Source of the DNA: Psychrobacter sp. P2G3 | GTDB taxonomy: Bacteria; Pseudomonadota; Gammaproteobacteria; Pseudomonadales; Moraxellaceae | Direction of reading: 5' to 3' | Assembly: GCF_001593285.1 (NCBI RefSeq) | Contig: NZ_CP012529.1 | Location: forward strand, 1,550,001-1,614,000 | DNA: 64,000 nt | Shown: positions 1 through 8,876 of the stretch, one piece after another | How positions within the stretch are numbered: position 1 is the stretch's first letter | Layout of the letters: each line of letters opens with the position of its first letter | Notes under the pieces: model-generated | What the model saw: only the letters and a program-made list of their open reading frames with translations | Databases searched by the model: none | Told to the model about the DNA's origin: nothing | Position numbers and translations under genes: made by a program

Positions 1-470
1 ACTAGCGTTGCATTAAGACGTGCACGGCCTTGGAGGACAAAGTTATTTGTGATATTACCCTTGACAGGCTTGTACATGATAGTCGGCGCGCCAAATTGAT
101 TAAGCCAAGCGTTCATCATCTCCCATGTACCGAGATGCGGTACGATAGCGAGCATGCCATTAGGGTTGGCAAGTCCTTCTAATAAAATATCTATATTATG
201 GACATCACAAATTTGAGCAATGCTCCATTCGGGCAACATTGCCCAGCTTTTGATAGATTCGACGCTACTTAAGCACTGATGACGAACAATATCTTTAACT
301 AAAGTTTGTTTCTGAGATTCAGATAGTTTAGGGGCGATAAGCCTCATATTGATTTTGATAGTGCGCACCAAACTCGAATTTGGTAGCCACATTATAATCA
401 AAGCCACAAAACGTGCCAGCATCTGTAATACAGACAGTGGCACGTACTTGAAAATATGATACGGATTCAT
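1..470 (-). CDS. Lipid A biosynthesis acyltransferase (LpxL/HtrB-like), C-terminus outside window
   Basis: Late acyltransferase that would add a secondary acyl chain to lipid A at the inner membrane. The gene is cut by the left edge; 156 N-terminal residues are visible, starting at an ATG at 468-470 (reverse strand). A hydrophobic stretch at residues 12-30 would be the membrane anchor. The motif HLGTWE at residues 112-117 fits the family's catalytic HX4(D/E). It lies 67 bp downstream of aspS on the same strand. LpxL and LpxM members cannot be told apart from this fragment. Confidence 0.85.
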   Translation of the reverse strand, partial: MNPYHIFKYVPLSVLQMLARFVALIIMWLPNSSLVRTIKINMRLIAPKLSESQKQTLVKDIVRHQCLSSVESIKSWAMLPEWSIAQICDVHNIDILLEGLANPNGMLAIVPHLGTWEMMNAWLNQFGAPTIMYKPVKGNITNNFVLQGRARLNATL

Positions 471-537
471 AAACATTCACATAGTGATGAATCACATAAT
501 AAGACATTGAATGAATAACCGTTCATTATCAAACCAT

Positions 538-2397
538 CTATTGAGAAGGTTTGTTGGTGTCGGCTTGCGCTTTTTCGCGCACACGAATACCAAGATCACG
601 TAGCTGCTTGCTATCGACTTCAGCAGGTGCTTGGGTCAATGGGCACTCAGCAGTTTTGGTTTTTGGGAAGGCAATGACATCACGAATAGAGTCCGCACCG
701 ACCATGAGCATAATTAAGCGATCTAAACCAAAGGCCAAACCACCATGCGGAGGCGCACCGAATTTTAATGCGTCAAGCAAGAAACCAAACTTGTCTTCAG
801 CCTCTTGCTCGCCGATACCTAAAGCATCAAGTACGGCTTGCTGCATATCAAAGGTATTAATACGTAAGCTACCACCGCCAACTTCTGTACCATTCAGTAC
901 CATATCATAAGCAATAGATAGAGCGTTTTCTGGACTATCTTTTAGCTCCTGCACTGATCCTTTAGGCTTAGTAAACGGATGGTGCATTGATGTCCAGCGA
1001 CCATCATCAGTTTGCTCAAACATTGGGAAGTCAGTCACCCAAAGTGGTGCCCACTTACACGTCGTCATTTCTAAATCTAGACCAATTTTCTGACGTAGTG
1101 CACCGATTGCATCATTGACGATACTGGCTTTATCCGCACCGAAGAAGATAATATCGTTGCTTTCAGCACCAGTACGCTCAATCAAGCTGACCAATACATC
1201 ATCAGTCATGTTTTTGATGATAGGAGACTGTAGGCCAGATTCTTGCTCCACGCCGTTGTTGATGTTGCTGGCGTCATTGACTTTAATGTACGCCAAACCG
1301 CGCGCACCATAGATACCAACAAACTTGGTATAGGCTTCAATCTGCTTACGACTTAATGAGGCGCCACCAGGGATGCGTAGGGCAGCAACGCGACCTTTAG
1401 GATCGTTAGCAGGACCGGAAAATACTTTAAATTCAACGTCTTTCATCAAGTCTGCAACGTCGACCAATTTTAATGGAATACGTAAGTCAGGCTTGTCTGA
1501 CGCATAGTCACGCATTGCTTCAGCATAAGTCATACGTGGGAATTGCTCAAATTCAACATCCATCATAGTTTTAAATAGATGCTTGATAAGACCTTCGTTG
1601 ATATTCATGATTTCTTCTTCATTTAAGAAAGAAGTCTCAATATCGACTTGGGTAAATTCAGGCTGACGGTCAGCACGTAAATCTTCATCACGGAAACACT
1701 TAGCGATTTGATAATAGCGATCAAATCCTGACACCATTAATAACTGCTTGAACAACTGCGGTGATTGCGGTAAGGCAAAGAAGTTACCTGGGCGCGTACG
1801 TGAAGGTACAAGATAGTCACGAGCACCTTCAGGCGTAGCACGAGTCAAAATAGGGGTTTCAACATCCAAAAAGCCATGATCGTCTAAATAACGACGAATT
1901 GCTGAAGTGGCTTTGGCGCGGAACACCATACGCTCTTGCATTTGCGGACGACGCATATCAAGATAGCGATACTTTAAACGCAAATCTTCTGAAACCGTTG
2001 TATTTTCATCATTCAAAGGAAAAGGCGGGGTTTCAGATTTGGCTAATACTTCAATCTCTTTGCCCAATAGCTCAATTTGACCGCTGGTCATATTAGCGTT
2101 TTCAGTACCTTCATAACGACGACGAACGCGGCCAGTGATTTTAAGTACATATTCAGGGCGTACCGCATCAGCAGTGGCAAATGCTTCTGGGGTATCGGGA
2201 TCGACCACTACCTGCAGAAGGCCTGCACGGTCACGCATGTCTAAGAAGATCACCCCACCATGATCGCGACGACGATGTACCCAGCCTACGATACTAATAG
2301 TTTGTTCCAGCAAGCTTTCAGTGACAGCACCACAATATTCGTCTCGGTATTCGCTGTGCATCGCCATTTCGCTATCCGTTGTAATACTCTGCGTCAT
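538..2397 (-). CDS. aspS: Aspartate--tRNA ligase
   Basis: Charges tRNA-Asp with aspartate in the cytoplasm. The order is the bacterial class IIb one: an N-terminal OB-fold anticodon domain ([11 protein letters not shown]), the catalytic core with the motif 2 region ([16 protein letters not shown]), the bacterial GAD insert, and motif 3 (GLAFGLDRL) near the C-terminus. The frame is open to a TTG at 2430. The ATG at 2397 is preferred (619 aa), but ATGs at 2367 and 2361 lie closer to the usual family start (conserved from about [10 protein letters not shown]), and no strong ribosome site decides between them. Whether it also charges tRNA-Asn cannot be judged here. Confidence 0.97.
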   Translation of the reverse strand: MTQSITTDSEMAMHSEYRDEYCGAVTESLLEQTISIVGWVHRRRDHGGVIFLDMRDRAGLLQVVVDPDTPEAFATADAVRPEYVLKITGRVRRRYEGTENANMTSGQIELLGKEIEVLAKSETPPFPLNDENTTVSEDLRLKYRYLDMRRPQMQERMVFRAKATSAIRRYLDDHGFLDVETPILTRATPEGARDYLVPSRTRPGNFFALPQSPQLFKQLLMVSGFDRYYQIAKCFRDEDLRADRQPEFTQVDIETSFLNEEEIMNINEGLIKHLFKTMMDVEFEQFPRMTYAEAMRDYASDKPDLRIPLKLVDVADLMKDVEFKVFSGPANDPKGRVAALRIPGGASLSRKQIEAYTKFVGIYGARGLAYIKVNDASNINNGVEQESGLQSPIIKNMTDDVLVSLIERTGAESNDIIFFGADKASIVNDAIGALRQKIGLDLEMTTCKWAPLWVTDFPMFEQTDDGRWTSMHHPFTKPKGSVQELKDSPENALSIAYDMVLNGTEVGGGSLRINTFDMQQAVLDALGIGEQEAEDKFGFLLDALKFGAPPHGGLAFGLDRLIMLMVGADSIRDVIAFPKTKTAECPLTQAPAEVDSKQLRDLGIRVREKAQADTNKPSQ

Positions 2398-2905
2398 AAT
2401 ATTAGTTATCCAGTTGTCAGCCCAGTTCAAAGTACAATAATGCAGCCATCGCTATGTGATTTCAACCATCGCTATTTTTTGATTAACCCAGTACAAACTA
2501 TTATGGCAACTATAGCCATTTAGTAAGCTTGGCGTAGTTTGTCGATTGAAATTATTGGTTCAAATGGCGCCGCTATCTTAATGCATGTTGTATTCATGTC
2601 ATTAAAAAATAGCAAATAAAACGCGATCAAGACAAATCCTCGTCGCGTTGGCTGCATAAAAATAGATGTAAGCGCATATTATGCCTAAAGTGCTTTTGTT
2701 ATACAACTCTCCTCGCGCAATCCTAGTACAATCAACCATTACTGATGAGGTGACATAAGATTATTACAGTACTCTTATACCGTTAGCTCATAAAGTGATT
2801 AAATATTGCCACCTTGCTTGAAAACTATCTATAACGTGCACATATCAAGCTAACGCTAACCCTATAATGTAAACAAGCTAGCATCTTATTTAAGGAAACC
2901 GCTTC
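2398..2905. other. Intergenic region between divergent aspS and sohB
   Basis: About 500 bp with no credible gene. It should carry the divergent promoters of aspS (minus) and sohB (plus). A perfect TATAAT lies at 2863-2868. No strong hairpin or riboswitch-like structure was noticed. Confidence 0.5.
2863..2868 (+). promoter_or_regulatory. Candidate -10 element of sohB
   Basis: Perfect TATAAT 38 bp upstream of the sohB ATG. No good -35 hexamer is found 16-18 bp upstream, so this is only a candidate. Confidence 0.4.
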
Positions 2906-3874
2906 ATGCTATTTCATCCTTCTAAAAACCCTGTTGAGTTAAGAATTATTCATCTAAATAAAAGCCAAGAACAACGTCGCCAAGATTTAATGGAAGCGAC
3001 GCAAGGCAAAGCTGCATTAAAACAGTTAAAAAAGCGCATGGCCAAAAAAGCCAAGCAAGCTCTAAAAGATAAAGCCAAAGGTAAAAATAAAGGCCAGCAA
3101 GTATTCGTACTCGACTTCGATGGTGATCTTAAAGCGACTGCTGTTAAGCATTTACGTGAAGAGATTAGTACGCTAATAAGTACGGCTAATGAAGGTGATG
3201 AGGTCGTTGTGCGTCTCGAATCAGGTGGTGGCTTAGTGCATGGATATGGGCTTGCAGCAGCGCAGTTAGCTCGTCTAAAAGATGCGGAGCTTAAGTTGAC
3301 CGTCTGTGTGGATAAAGTAGCTGCGAGCGGCGGTTACATGATGGCCTGTGTTGCTGATAAGATTATCGCAGCACCATTCGCTGTTATCGGTTCGATTGGC
3401 GTAGTCTCGCAGCTACCGAACTTCCATAAATGGCTCAAAAACCACGATGTTGATTACGAGATGTTCACAGCAGGTAACTACAAGCGTACCGTGACCGTGT
3501 TTGGTGAAAATGATGCTGAAGATCGAGCCAAATATCAAGAAGAGCTTGAGCAAACGCATGTGCTATTTAAACATTTTGTCAATCGCTATCGCTCAATGCT
3601 AGATTTAGATAAAGTGGCTACCGGCGAGCATTGGTATGGTGAAGATGCTTTGCATCTCAATTTGGTTGATAAACTCCAAACCTCGGATAGCTACCTTTTA
3701 GAGCTGATGGATAATAATGAAGTCTATGCACTGCATTCACGCCAAAAGCCAACCTTGGCAGAAAAATTAGGGCTGTCGCAAGCGGCAGAAGCAACTTTGA
3801 GTATGGCTGCTGATAAGCTACCTGATGCTTTGATGCGCTTTGATTTTAACAGTCGTTTAAATATTTTAAAATAG
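2906..3874 (+). CDS. sohB: SohB-type S49 peptidase lacking the N-terminal membrane anchor
   Basis: Signal-peptide-peptidase-like serine protease of family S49. The catalytic serine is S141 (VAASGGY) and the catalytic lysine K193 (NYKRTVT); 'ATGEHWYG' and the surrounding core match enterobacterial SohB closely. E. coli SohB begins with a hydrophobic anchor. This protein instead starts with MLFHPSKNPVELRIIHLNKS and a lysine-rich stretch at about residues 36-63. The start is firm: AAGGAAA lies at a good distance before the ATG, and an in-frame TAA sits 15 bp upstream, so no anchor can be added. A rho-independent terminator follows at 3962-3991. Confidence 0.9.
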   Translation: MLFHPSKNPVELRIIHLNKSQEQRRQDLMEATQGKAALKQLKKRMAKKAKQALKDKAKGKNKGQQVFVLDFDGDLKATAVKHLREEISTLISTANEGDEVVVRLESGGGLVHGYGLAAAQLARLKDAELKLTVCVDKVAASGGYMMACVADKIIAAPFAVIGSIGVVSQLPNFHKWLKNHDVDYEMFTAGNYKRTVTVFGENDAEDRAKYQEELEQTHVLFKHFVNRYRSMLDLDKVATGEHWYGEDALHLNLVDKLQTSDSYLLELMDNNEVYALHSRQKPTLAEKLGLSQAAEATLSMAADKLPDALMRFDFNSRLNILK

Positions 3875-3961
3875 AATATTAGCGATTAGATGCAATCATA
3901 AGACACGAAATTATTGCTGAAAATTGTGTATTGATTTAACAAATTTGTTTAGTAAATATAA

Positions 3962-3991
3962 AGGTGTGGCCTAGTCGGTCGCGCCTTTTTT
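3962..3991 (+). terminator. Rho-independent terminator after sohB
   Basis: Ten-pair stem (AGGTGTGGCC with GGTCGCGCCT, three G-U pairs) around the loop TAGTC, running directly into a T tract. Confidence 0.8.
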
Positions 3992-4113
3992 GCTGTTTAT
4001 TCATAATGGCTATGTTATAAATGTAGCAGATGGGAAAGAGTAAACGTACGTACACCGTAAAAGCTAAACTAGATCTTTATATAAAATATATAACAAGGAA
4101 GAGGAATATAATA

Positions 4114-5373
4114 ATGTCTACCAATACATCTACTGCTATGTTTACCGCAACGCCACATGGCCAAGCTATGTATGAGCAAGTCAAAGACTTTATCGCTACT
4201 CAAATTGAGCCGATAGAAGCGCAGTTTTGGCAAGATTGTCACGAGCAAAATCCTGATGGCAATTGGAAAAACTGGCAATGGCCTGAAAAATACGAAAGCT
4301 TACGTAAACAAGCTCGTGAAGCTGGTCTATGGAATCTGTTTCTACCTGATGACACGTTAGGTGCTGGGTTATCAGTTACTGATTATGCACCGATTGCGGA
4401 GTTGACAGGACGTAGCTTATTAGCGCCTTATGTCTTTAACTGCAACGCTCCTGATAGCGGCAATATGGAGCTGCTATGGCGTTATGGTTCTGAGGAGCAG
4501 CAGGACAGATGGTTGACGCCATTATTAGAAGGTAAAACCCGCTCGGTATTTTGTATGACTGAGCCTGAAGTAGCGTCAAGTGATGCGACCAATATGCAGG
4601 CAACTGCTGTGGTTGAAGGTGATGAAATAGTCATTAATGGTAGCAAATGGTGGTCATCTGGCCTTGGTGACCCTGCCGTTGATGTATTGATTGTTATGGC
4701 TTATACCCCTGACGAGAGTAAAGATCGTCACCATCAGCATTCTATGGTATTGGTACCAGCGAAAAATGCAGGGGTCAATATCGAGCGCATGCTAAAAGTA
4801 TTCGGTGATTATGATGCACCGCATGGTCATGGCGAAGTTAGCTTTGACAATGTTCGCGTACCTGTCGATAGCTTTATCGGCGGACCGGGTATGGGCTTTG
4901 AGATTGCTCAAGGTCGACTAGGGCCAGGTCGCATTCATCACTGCATGCGTTGTATTGGTGCAGCGGAGAAGTCGTTAGAATTGGCAGTGAAACGCGGCAT
5001 GGAACGTACCGCATTTGGCCAGCCGCTATTACAACTAGGTGGTAACCTCGAGCGTATCGCTGAGGCACGTATCAAAATCGATCAAGCACGTCTGCTTACA
5101 TTATATGCCGCGCAAAAAATGGATGCACAAGGCACTAAAGCCGCATTGACTGAGATATCAGCCATTAAAGTTGTAGCGCCAACGGTATTACAAGAAGTTG
5201 TCGATATGGCGATTCAAATTCATGGCGGTATGGGCGTGTGCCAAGATACGCTGTTGCCAAGCTTTTTTGCACAAGCGCGCGCGCTGCGCTTAGCCGATGG
5301 TCCTGACGAAGTGCACAAAACTATGATTGCCAAATTAGAACTAAAGCGTCAAGGGTTTCGCCTTAAACGCTAA
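4114..5373 (+). CDS. Acyl-CoA dehydrogenase, ACAD10/11-like
   Basis: FAD-dependent acyl-CoA dehydrogenase of 419 aa. Residues 147-160 (CMTEPEVASSDATN) and 176-183 (GSKWWSSG) form the flavin and substrate region. The C-terminus carries ADGPDEVH at 394-401, a form I associate with the ACAD10/11 branch rather than classic beta-oxidation enzymes. The frame is open from 4030, but the ATG at 4114 is preceded by AAGGAAGAGGA and gives the family-like N-terminus. The next gene is an APH-fold kinase-like protein, the bacterial counterpart of the kinase domain fused to the dehydrogenase in ACAD10/11. The natural substrate is unknown; 4-hydroxyacyl-CoA processing is inferred from context. Confidence 0.9.
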   Translation: MSTNTSTAMFTATPHGQAMYEQVKDFIATQIEPIEAQFWQDCHEQNPDGNWKNWQWPEKYESLRKQAREAGLWNLFLPDDTLGAGLSVTDYAPIAELTGRSLLAPYVFNCNAPDSGNMELLWRYGSEEQQDRWLTPLLEGKTRSVFCMTEPEVASSDATNMQATAVVEGDEIVINGSKWWSSGLGDPAVDVLIVMAYTPDESKDRHHQHSMVLVPAKNAGVNIERMLKVFGDYDAPHGHGEVSFDNVRVPVDSFIGGPGMGFEIAQGRLGPGRIHHCMRCIGAAEKSLELAVKRGMERTAFGQPLLQLGGNLERIAEARIKIDQARLLTLYAAQKMDAQGTKAALTEISAIKVVAPTVLQEVVDMAIQIHGGMGVCQDTLLPSFFAQARALRLADGPDEVHKTMIAKLELKRQGFRLKR

Positions 5374-5437
5374 ATAATAATTCGCGAGTAATTAAAATAG
5401 CCTAAGCAGGAATAAGTTTAATTTAAGAACAATAGAT

Positions 5438-5504
5438 GACCGACTTTGAAATAGTTTCTTGAAACCATTTAAGTTTAAAATAATTTTCAAGGTCGGTCTT
5501 TCTT
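5438..5504 (+). terminator. Long hairpin between the acyl-CoA dehydrogenase and kinase genes
   Basis: Fourteen-pair inverted repeat (5438-5451 GACCGACTTTGAAA with 5485-5498), one G-T pair, with a 33-nt loop that holds a smaller palindrome (GTTTCTTGAAAC). A short T-rich run follows. It could be a weak terminator or attenuator inside the gene set, or an mRNA stability element. Confidence 0.5.
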
Positions 5505-5560
5505 AAAAATATTATTATTAATAAGTGGCTACTAAGCGACCACATGATAAGGAATATCAC

Positions 5561-6823
5561 ATGGCAACAGATAACAATAATATGACGACCAATAATAAGG
5601 TGTTAGATAAAGGCGGACCAGTACGAGAAGGTGAGGCGCTTGATGCACAAGCAGTTAGTGACTGGTTGCGTGCTCAGGGTGTGGATATCACAGGCGAGCC
5701 TACCGTTACGCAGTTCTCAGGCGGTGCTTCAAATTGGACATATCGTCTACAATATGGCGGTGATAAAGGCCAAGATCTCATCTTACGCCGTCCGCCAAAA
5801 GGTACCAAAGCCAAGTCTGCCCATGATATGGTACGTGAATATACCGTACAGAATGCGCTGATGGATGCTTATCCTTATGTACCAAAGATGGTAGCTTTGT
5901 GCACGGATGAAGATGTAATCGGAGCAGATTTCTACGTCATGGAACGTATGGAAGGTATTATTCCGCGTGCCAATTTACCAAAAAAGATTGAACTTAATCC
6001 TACGCAGACGCGTGAGCTATGTACCAATGTGATTGATGCCTTGATTGAGTTGCATCAAGTTGATTATCAACAACATCCTGACTTAGTAGCGCTGGGTCGC
6101 GGTGTCGGCTACTGCGAGCGGCAAGTCAGTGGCTGGGATAAGCGTTATGTGAAAGCCAAAACTCTTAACGTGCCAAGTTTTGCGCTAGTGCGACAATGGC
6201 TTGGAAAACATACGCCTGCCGACAGCACTACTTGTGTTATTCATAATGATTGGCGTTTTGACAATGTTATCTTAGATGCCGCTGATCCTACCAAAGTTAT
6301 TGGCGTGTTAGATTGGGAGATGGCTACTTTAGGCGATCCATTGATGGACTTGGGTAGCGCATTGGCTTATTGGATTGAAGAAGATGATAATATCATTATG
6401 CAACAGTCACGCCGTCAGCCGACGCATTTAGAAGGCATGATGACACGTGATGAAGTGGTTAAATATTATCTTGAGCGTACTGGTCTACAGATAGAAAACT
6501 GGACGTTTTATGAGGTATTTGGGTTATTTCGCTTAGCGGGTATCGTGCAGCAAATCTATTATCGCTATTATCATAAGCAGACGCAAAATCCTGCTTTTAA
6601 AAACTTCTGGATTATCGTCCATGTCCTGCATGCTAAGTGTCTGAAGCTGATTGCAAAGCATGAAGGCGATGCGCTATTTATGACTCATGTACAGCCACAT
6701 TTGCAAGATATGGGCATGGATGCTGCTACCATCGAGCAGTTACCAAGCCCTGTACGAAACGTTATTAAAGGTATATTGCCAAAAGGCTATTTTGATCAAA
6801 AAGCTAATTCATCTGAAAAATAA
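5561..6823 (+). CDS. APH-family phosphotransferase (ACAD10/11 kinase-domain-like)
   Basis: Aminoglycoside-phosphotransferase/choline-kinase fold protein of 420 aa. A glycine-rich nucleotide loop lies at about 52-60 (FSGGASNWT), the Brenner-type catalytic loop at 228-235 (HNDWRFDN), and the metal-binding LDWE at 250-253. In ACAD10/11 and the Pseudomonas levulinate pathway, such kinases phosphorylate the hydroxyl of 4-hydroxyacyl-CoA so that it can be eliminated; this role is inferred from the adjacent ACAD gene. The frame opens at a GTG (5525), but the ATG at 5561 follows TAAGGA at the right distance and is preferred. Antibiotic resistance is unlikely. Confidence 0.88.
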   Translation: MATDNNNMTTNNKVLDKGGPVREGEALDAQAVSDWLRAQGVDITGEPTVTQFSGGASNWTYRLQYGGDKGQDLILRRPPKGTKAKSAHDMVREYTVQNALMDAYPYVPKMVALCTDEDVIGADFYVMERMEGIIPRANLPKKIELNPTQTRELCTNVIDALIELHQVDYQQHPDLVALGRGVGYCERQVSGWDKRYVKAKTLNVPSFALVRQWLGKHTPADSTTCVIHNDWRFDNVILDAADPTKVIGVLDWEMATLGDPLMDLGSALAYWIEEDDNIIMQQSRRQPTHLEGMMTRDEVVKYYLERTGLQIENWTFYEVFGLFRLAGIVQQIYYRYYHKQTQNPAFKNFWIIVHVLHAKCLKLIAKHEGDALFMTHVQPHLQDMGMDAATIEQLPSPVRNVIKGILPKGYFDQKANSSEK

Positions 6824-6855
6824 AACTTTAGAATATAATAAAAGGTAATAGTGTT

Positions 6856-7608
6856 ATGACAACTATCCTGTTGGCACGCCATGGTCAAGCATCGTTCGGA
6901 CAAGAAAACTACGATCAGCTCTCAGAGTTGGGTAGTACGCAGGCGCGCTTGCTTGGTCAGCATTATGCGACCACACAGCGCCGTATCGATGCGATATTTA
7001 CAGGCAGCCTATCACGGCAACAGGATTCTGCACGCTACTTTTGGGAGACCTATCATCTTTCTGTAGCTGCTAGCGATGCTAAACCTGCATTGGATCTGTC
7101 GGCTCCTGATAGCTATGTCATCGATGCATTCAATGAGTTTAACCATAAAGATGTCTTTATCAAGTCTGACCCGGCTTTTACTACTCAAGAAGCTGTTGCC
7201 CAAGAGCTTGCTAAGTCTGATACACCAAAGGCTCGTTTAGCTGAATTGTTTAATCTTGCAATGCAGCGCTGGCATGCTGGCGATAATGATTCAGACTATC
7301 TGGAAAGTTGGCCGCAGTTTAACGTACGTGCACAACAAGCACTTGAGCATGTACGCACGCAAGCTACGCAACTGAGCCATTTAGAGCGTGATAGCACTAT
7401 ACTAGTCTTTACTTCAGGTGGAGTAATCGCTGCTATTACTGCTCATTTATTGCAGCAAGGCAGTCAGACGGCCTATCAATTGAATAGAAGTCTTGTCAAT
7501 ACAGGCGTTACCTCTATTACCTTAAAAGAGCAAGCCCCGCGTTTACTATCTTTAAATGAATATAGTCATTTATTTGCTGATGGTAAGCGCTATGTTACTT
7601 GGCGCTAA
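6856..7608 (+). CDS. Histidine-phosphatase-superfamily protein with altered second catalytic site
   Basis: A 250-aa protein of the phosphoglycerate-mutase-like histidine phosphatase fold. The nucleophile motif RHG is at residues 8-10. The C-terminal motif, usually SHGG with a second catalytic His, reads FTSGGVIAA with Ser at 187. It starts 32 bp after the kinase gene, so the two are probably co-transcribed. A role in dephosphorylating an acyl or phospho intermediate of the neighbouring pathway is a guess. The family is broad and substrate cannot be read from sequence. Confidence 0.85.
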   Translation: MTTILLARHGQASFGQENYDQLSELGSTQARLLGQHYATTQRRIDAIFTGSLSRQQDSARYFWETYHLSVAASDAKPALDLSAPDSYVIDAFNEFNHKDVFIKSDPAFTTQEAVAQELAKSDTPKARLAELFNLAMQRWHAGDNDSDYLESWPQFNVRAQQALEHVRTQATQLSHLERDSTILVFTSGGVIAAITAHLLQQGSQTAYQLNRSLVNTGVTSITLKEQAPRLLSLNEYSHLFADGKRYVTWR

Positions 7609-7758
7609 TCGCGTTTTATAATTGGTTTTGAGGACTCTAGTTACTACGGTAAGTATAATAAAGATATAAATAACTGAATAGTTTAGCCAGTTGAGCTATA
7701 AACGCGTTATTACTTGTTTTGATACACAACCGGCACCCATCTGCTCAAACATATCTAC

Positions 7759-7764
7759 TATAAT
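7759..7764 (+). promoter_or_regulatory. Candidate -10 element upstream of SDR gene
   Basis: TATAAT 64 bp before the SDR ATG, inside a 219-bp gap, so the SDR may have its own promoter. The matching -35 is weak. Confidence 0.35.
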
Positions 7765-7827
7765 AGGTATTTTTTAGAAACACTCTTTTATATTTATATT
7801 AATGCACTGATAGATAAGGGACTGCTT

Positions 7828-8697
7828 ATGCAAAATAAATTAATAAGCCTAGTAACGCAGACGGCTAAGCAAGGCAAGGATCAGGCATTAAGTGCCATTC
7901 AACCGGCACGCTATTTAAAAAGTTTGACCACATCTCAAGTTGGAAAAGGTAAAACTGTTTTGATTACAGGTGCCAGTTCAGGTCTTGGCGAAGGGATGGC
8001 ACGGTTATTTGCAAAGCTGGGCTACAATTTAGCTATTTGTGCTCGTCGTACCGATCGTTTGGATCAACTTAGAGCTGAGTTGACAGAGCTGTATCCTGAG
8101 ATAAGAGTGGCTTATCGTGTCCTAGACGTCACTGACTATGACGCAATATTTAAAGTGTTTGATGCTTTCGCTGAAGATTTTGGTCACATAGATCGGGTAG
8201 TGGTCAATGCTGGAGTAGGTGAGAGTCGCCGTATTGGTAAAGGTCGTTTTGAGACCAATCGCCGTACCGCTGAGATCAACTTTGTCTCTGCATTGGCACA
8301 GTGTGAAGCTGCGATGAAAATCTTTCGCGCGCAGAATAATGGTCACTTAGTAGTGATATCTAGTATGTCGGCGATGCGCGGTTTACCTAAGCATATGACT
8401 ACTTATGGGGCGAGTAAAGCAGGTTTGGCATATTTAGCTGAAGGTATTCGTGCTGATATGCTACTGACTAAATTGCCTATTAAAGTCTCTACTATTTATC
8501 CAGGCTATATTCGTACTGAGATTAATACCAATGCCAAACCGCTACCTTTTGAAGTCGATGCAGATACTGGTACTAAAGCTATCGTGGCTGCCATTGAATC
8601 TGGTGTTGCACAAGCATGTGTACCAAGCCTACCATGGTCAATCGTAGGGCAGGCGATGAAGCATTTGCCACTTAATGTAGTCAATAAAATAAGCTAG
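7828..8697 (+). CDS. Short-chain dehydrogenase/reductase
   Basis: Classical SDR of 289 aa. The nucleotide-binding TGASSGLG is at residues 47-54, NAG at 127-129, the catalytic Ser in ISSMS at about 178-181, and YGASK at 193-197 (Tyr193, Lys197). An extra 40-residue N-terminal tail precedes the Rossmann fold. It is the last gene of the plus-strand run ACAD - kinase - phosphatase-like - SDR and ends at a bidirectional terminator. An oxidoreductase acting on hydroxyacyl or keto intermediates of that set is a reasonable inference; the substrate is unknown. Confidence 0.88.
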   Translation: MQNKLISLVTQTAKQGKDQALSAIQPARYLKSLTTSQVGKGKTVLITGASSGLGEGMARLFAKLGYNLAICARRTDRLDQLRAELTELYPEIRVAYRVLDVTDYDAIFKVFDAFAEDFGHIDRVVVNAGVGESRRIGKGRFETNRRTAEINFVSALAQCEAAMKIFRAQNNGHLVVISSMSAMRGLPKHMTTYGASKAGLAYLAEGIRADMLLTKLPIKVSTIYPGYIRTEINTNAKPLPFEVDADTGTKAIVAAIESGVAQACVPSLPWSIVGQAMKHLPLNVVNKIS

Positions 8698-8732
8698 TCG
8701 GTTAACTGTTAAATAACACTTATTTAGACAGT

Positions 8733-8769
8733 AAAAAACCCTCTGCATTATCGTGTAGAGGGTTTTTTT
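8733..8769. terminator. Bidirectional terminator between convergent SDR and fadD
   Basis: Stem CCCTCTGCA / TGTAGAGGG with A tract on the left and T tract on the right, so it can act for both converging genes. Confidence 0.85.
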
Positions 8770-8876
8770 ATAGCAATTTTTTATAAAATTTGATCTTCAT
8801 CAAGCTTTGTAATTTTTAGCCTGAGTTTTAAAAATATGCAGCAATGCATTGCATTGTACGCATAGCTTAGATTGGC

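Noticed and set aside
551..910. Plus-strand open frame of 119 codons inside aspS
   Set aside because: Antisense shadow of a clear aspS; no ribosome site and no recognisable protein.
5561..6823. APH-fold gene as an aminoglycoside resistance gene
   Set aside because: The neighbouring ACAD gene and the sequence type point to the ACAD10/11 kinase group, not to antibiotic kinases.
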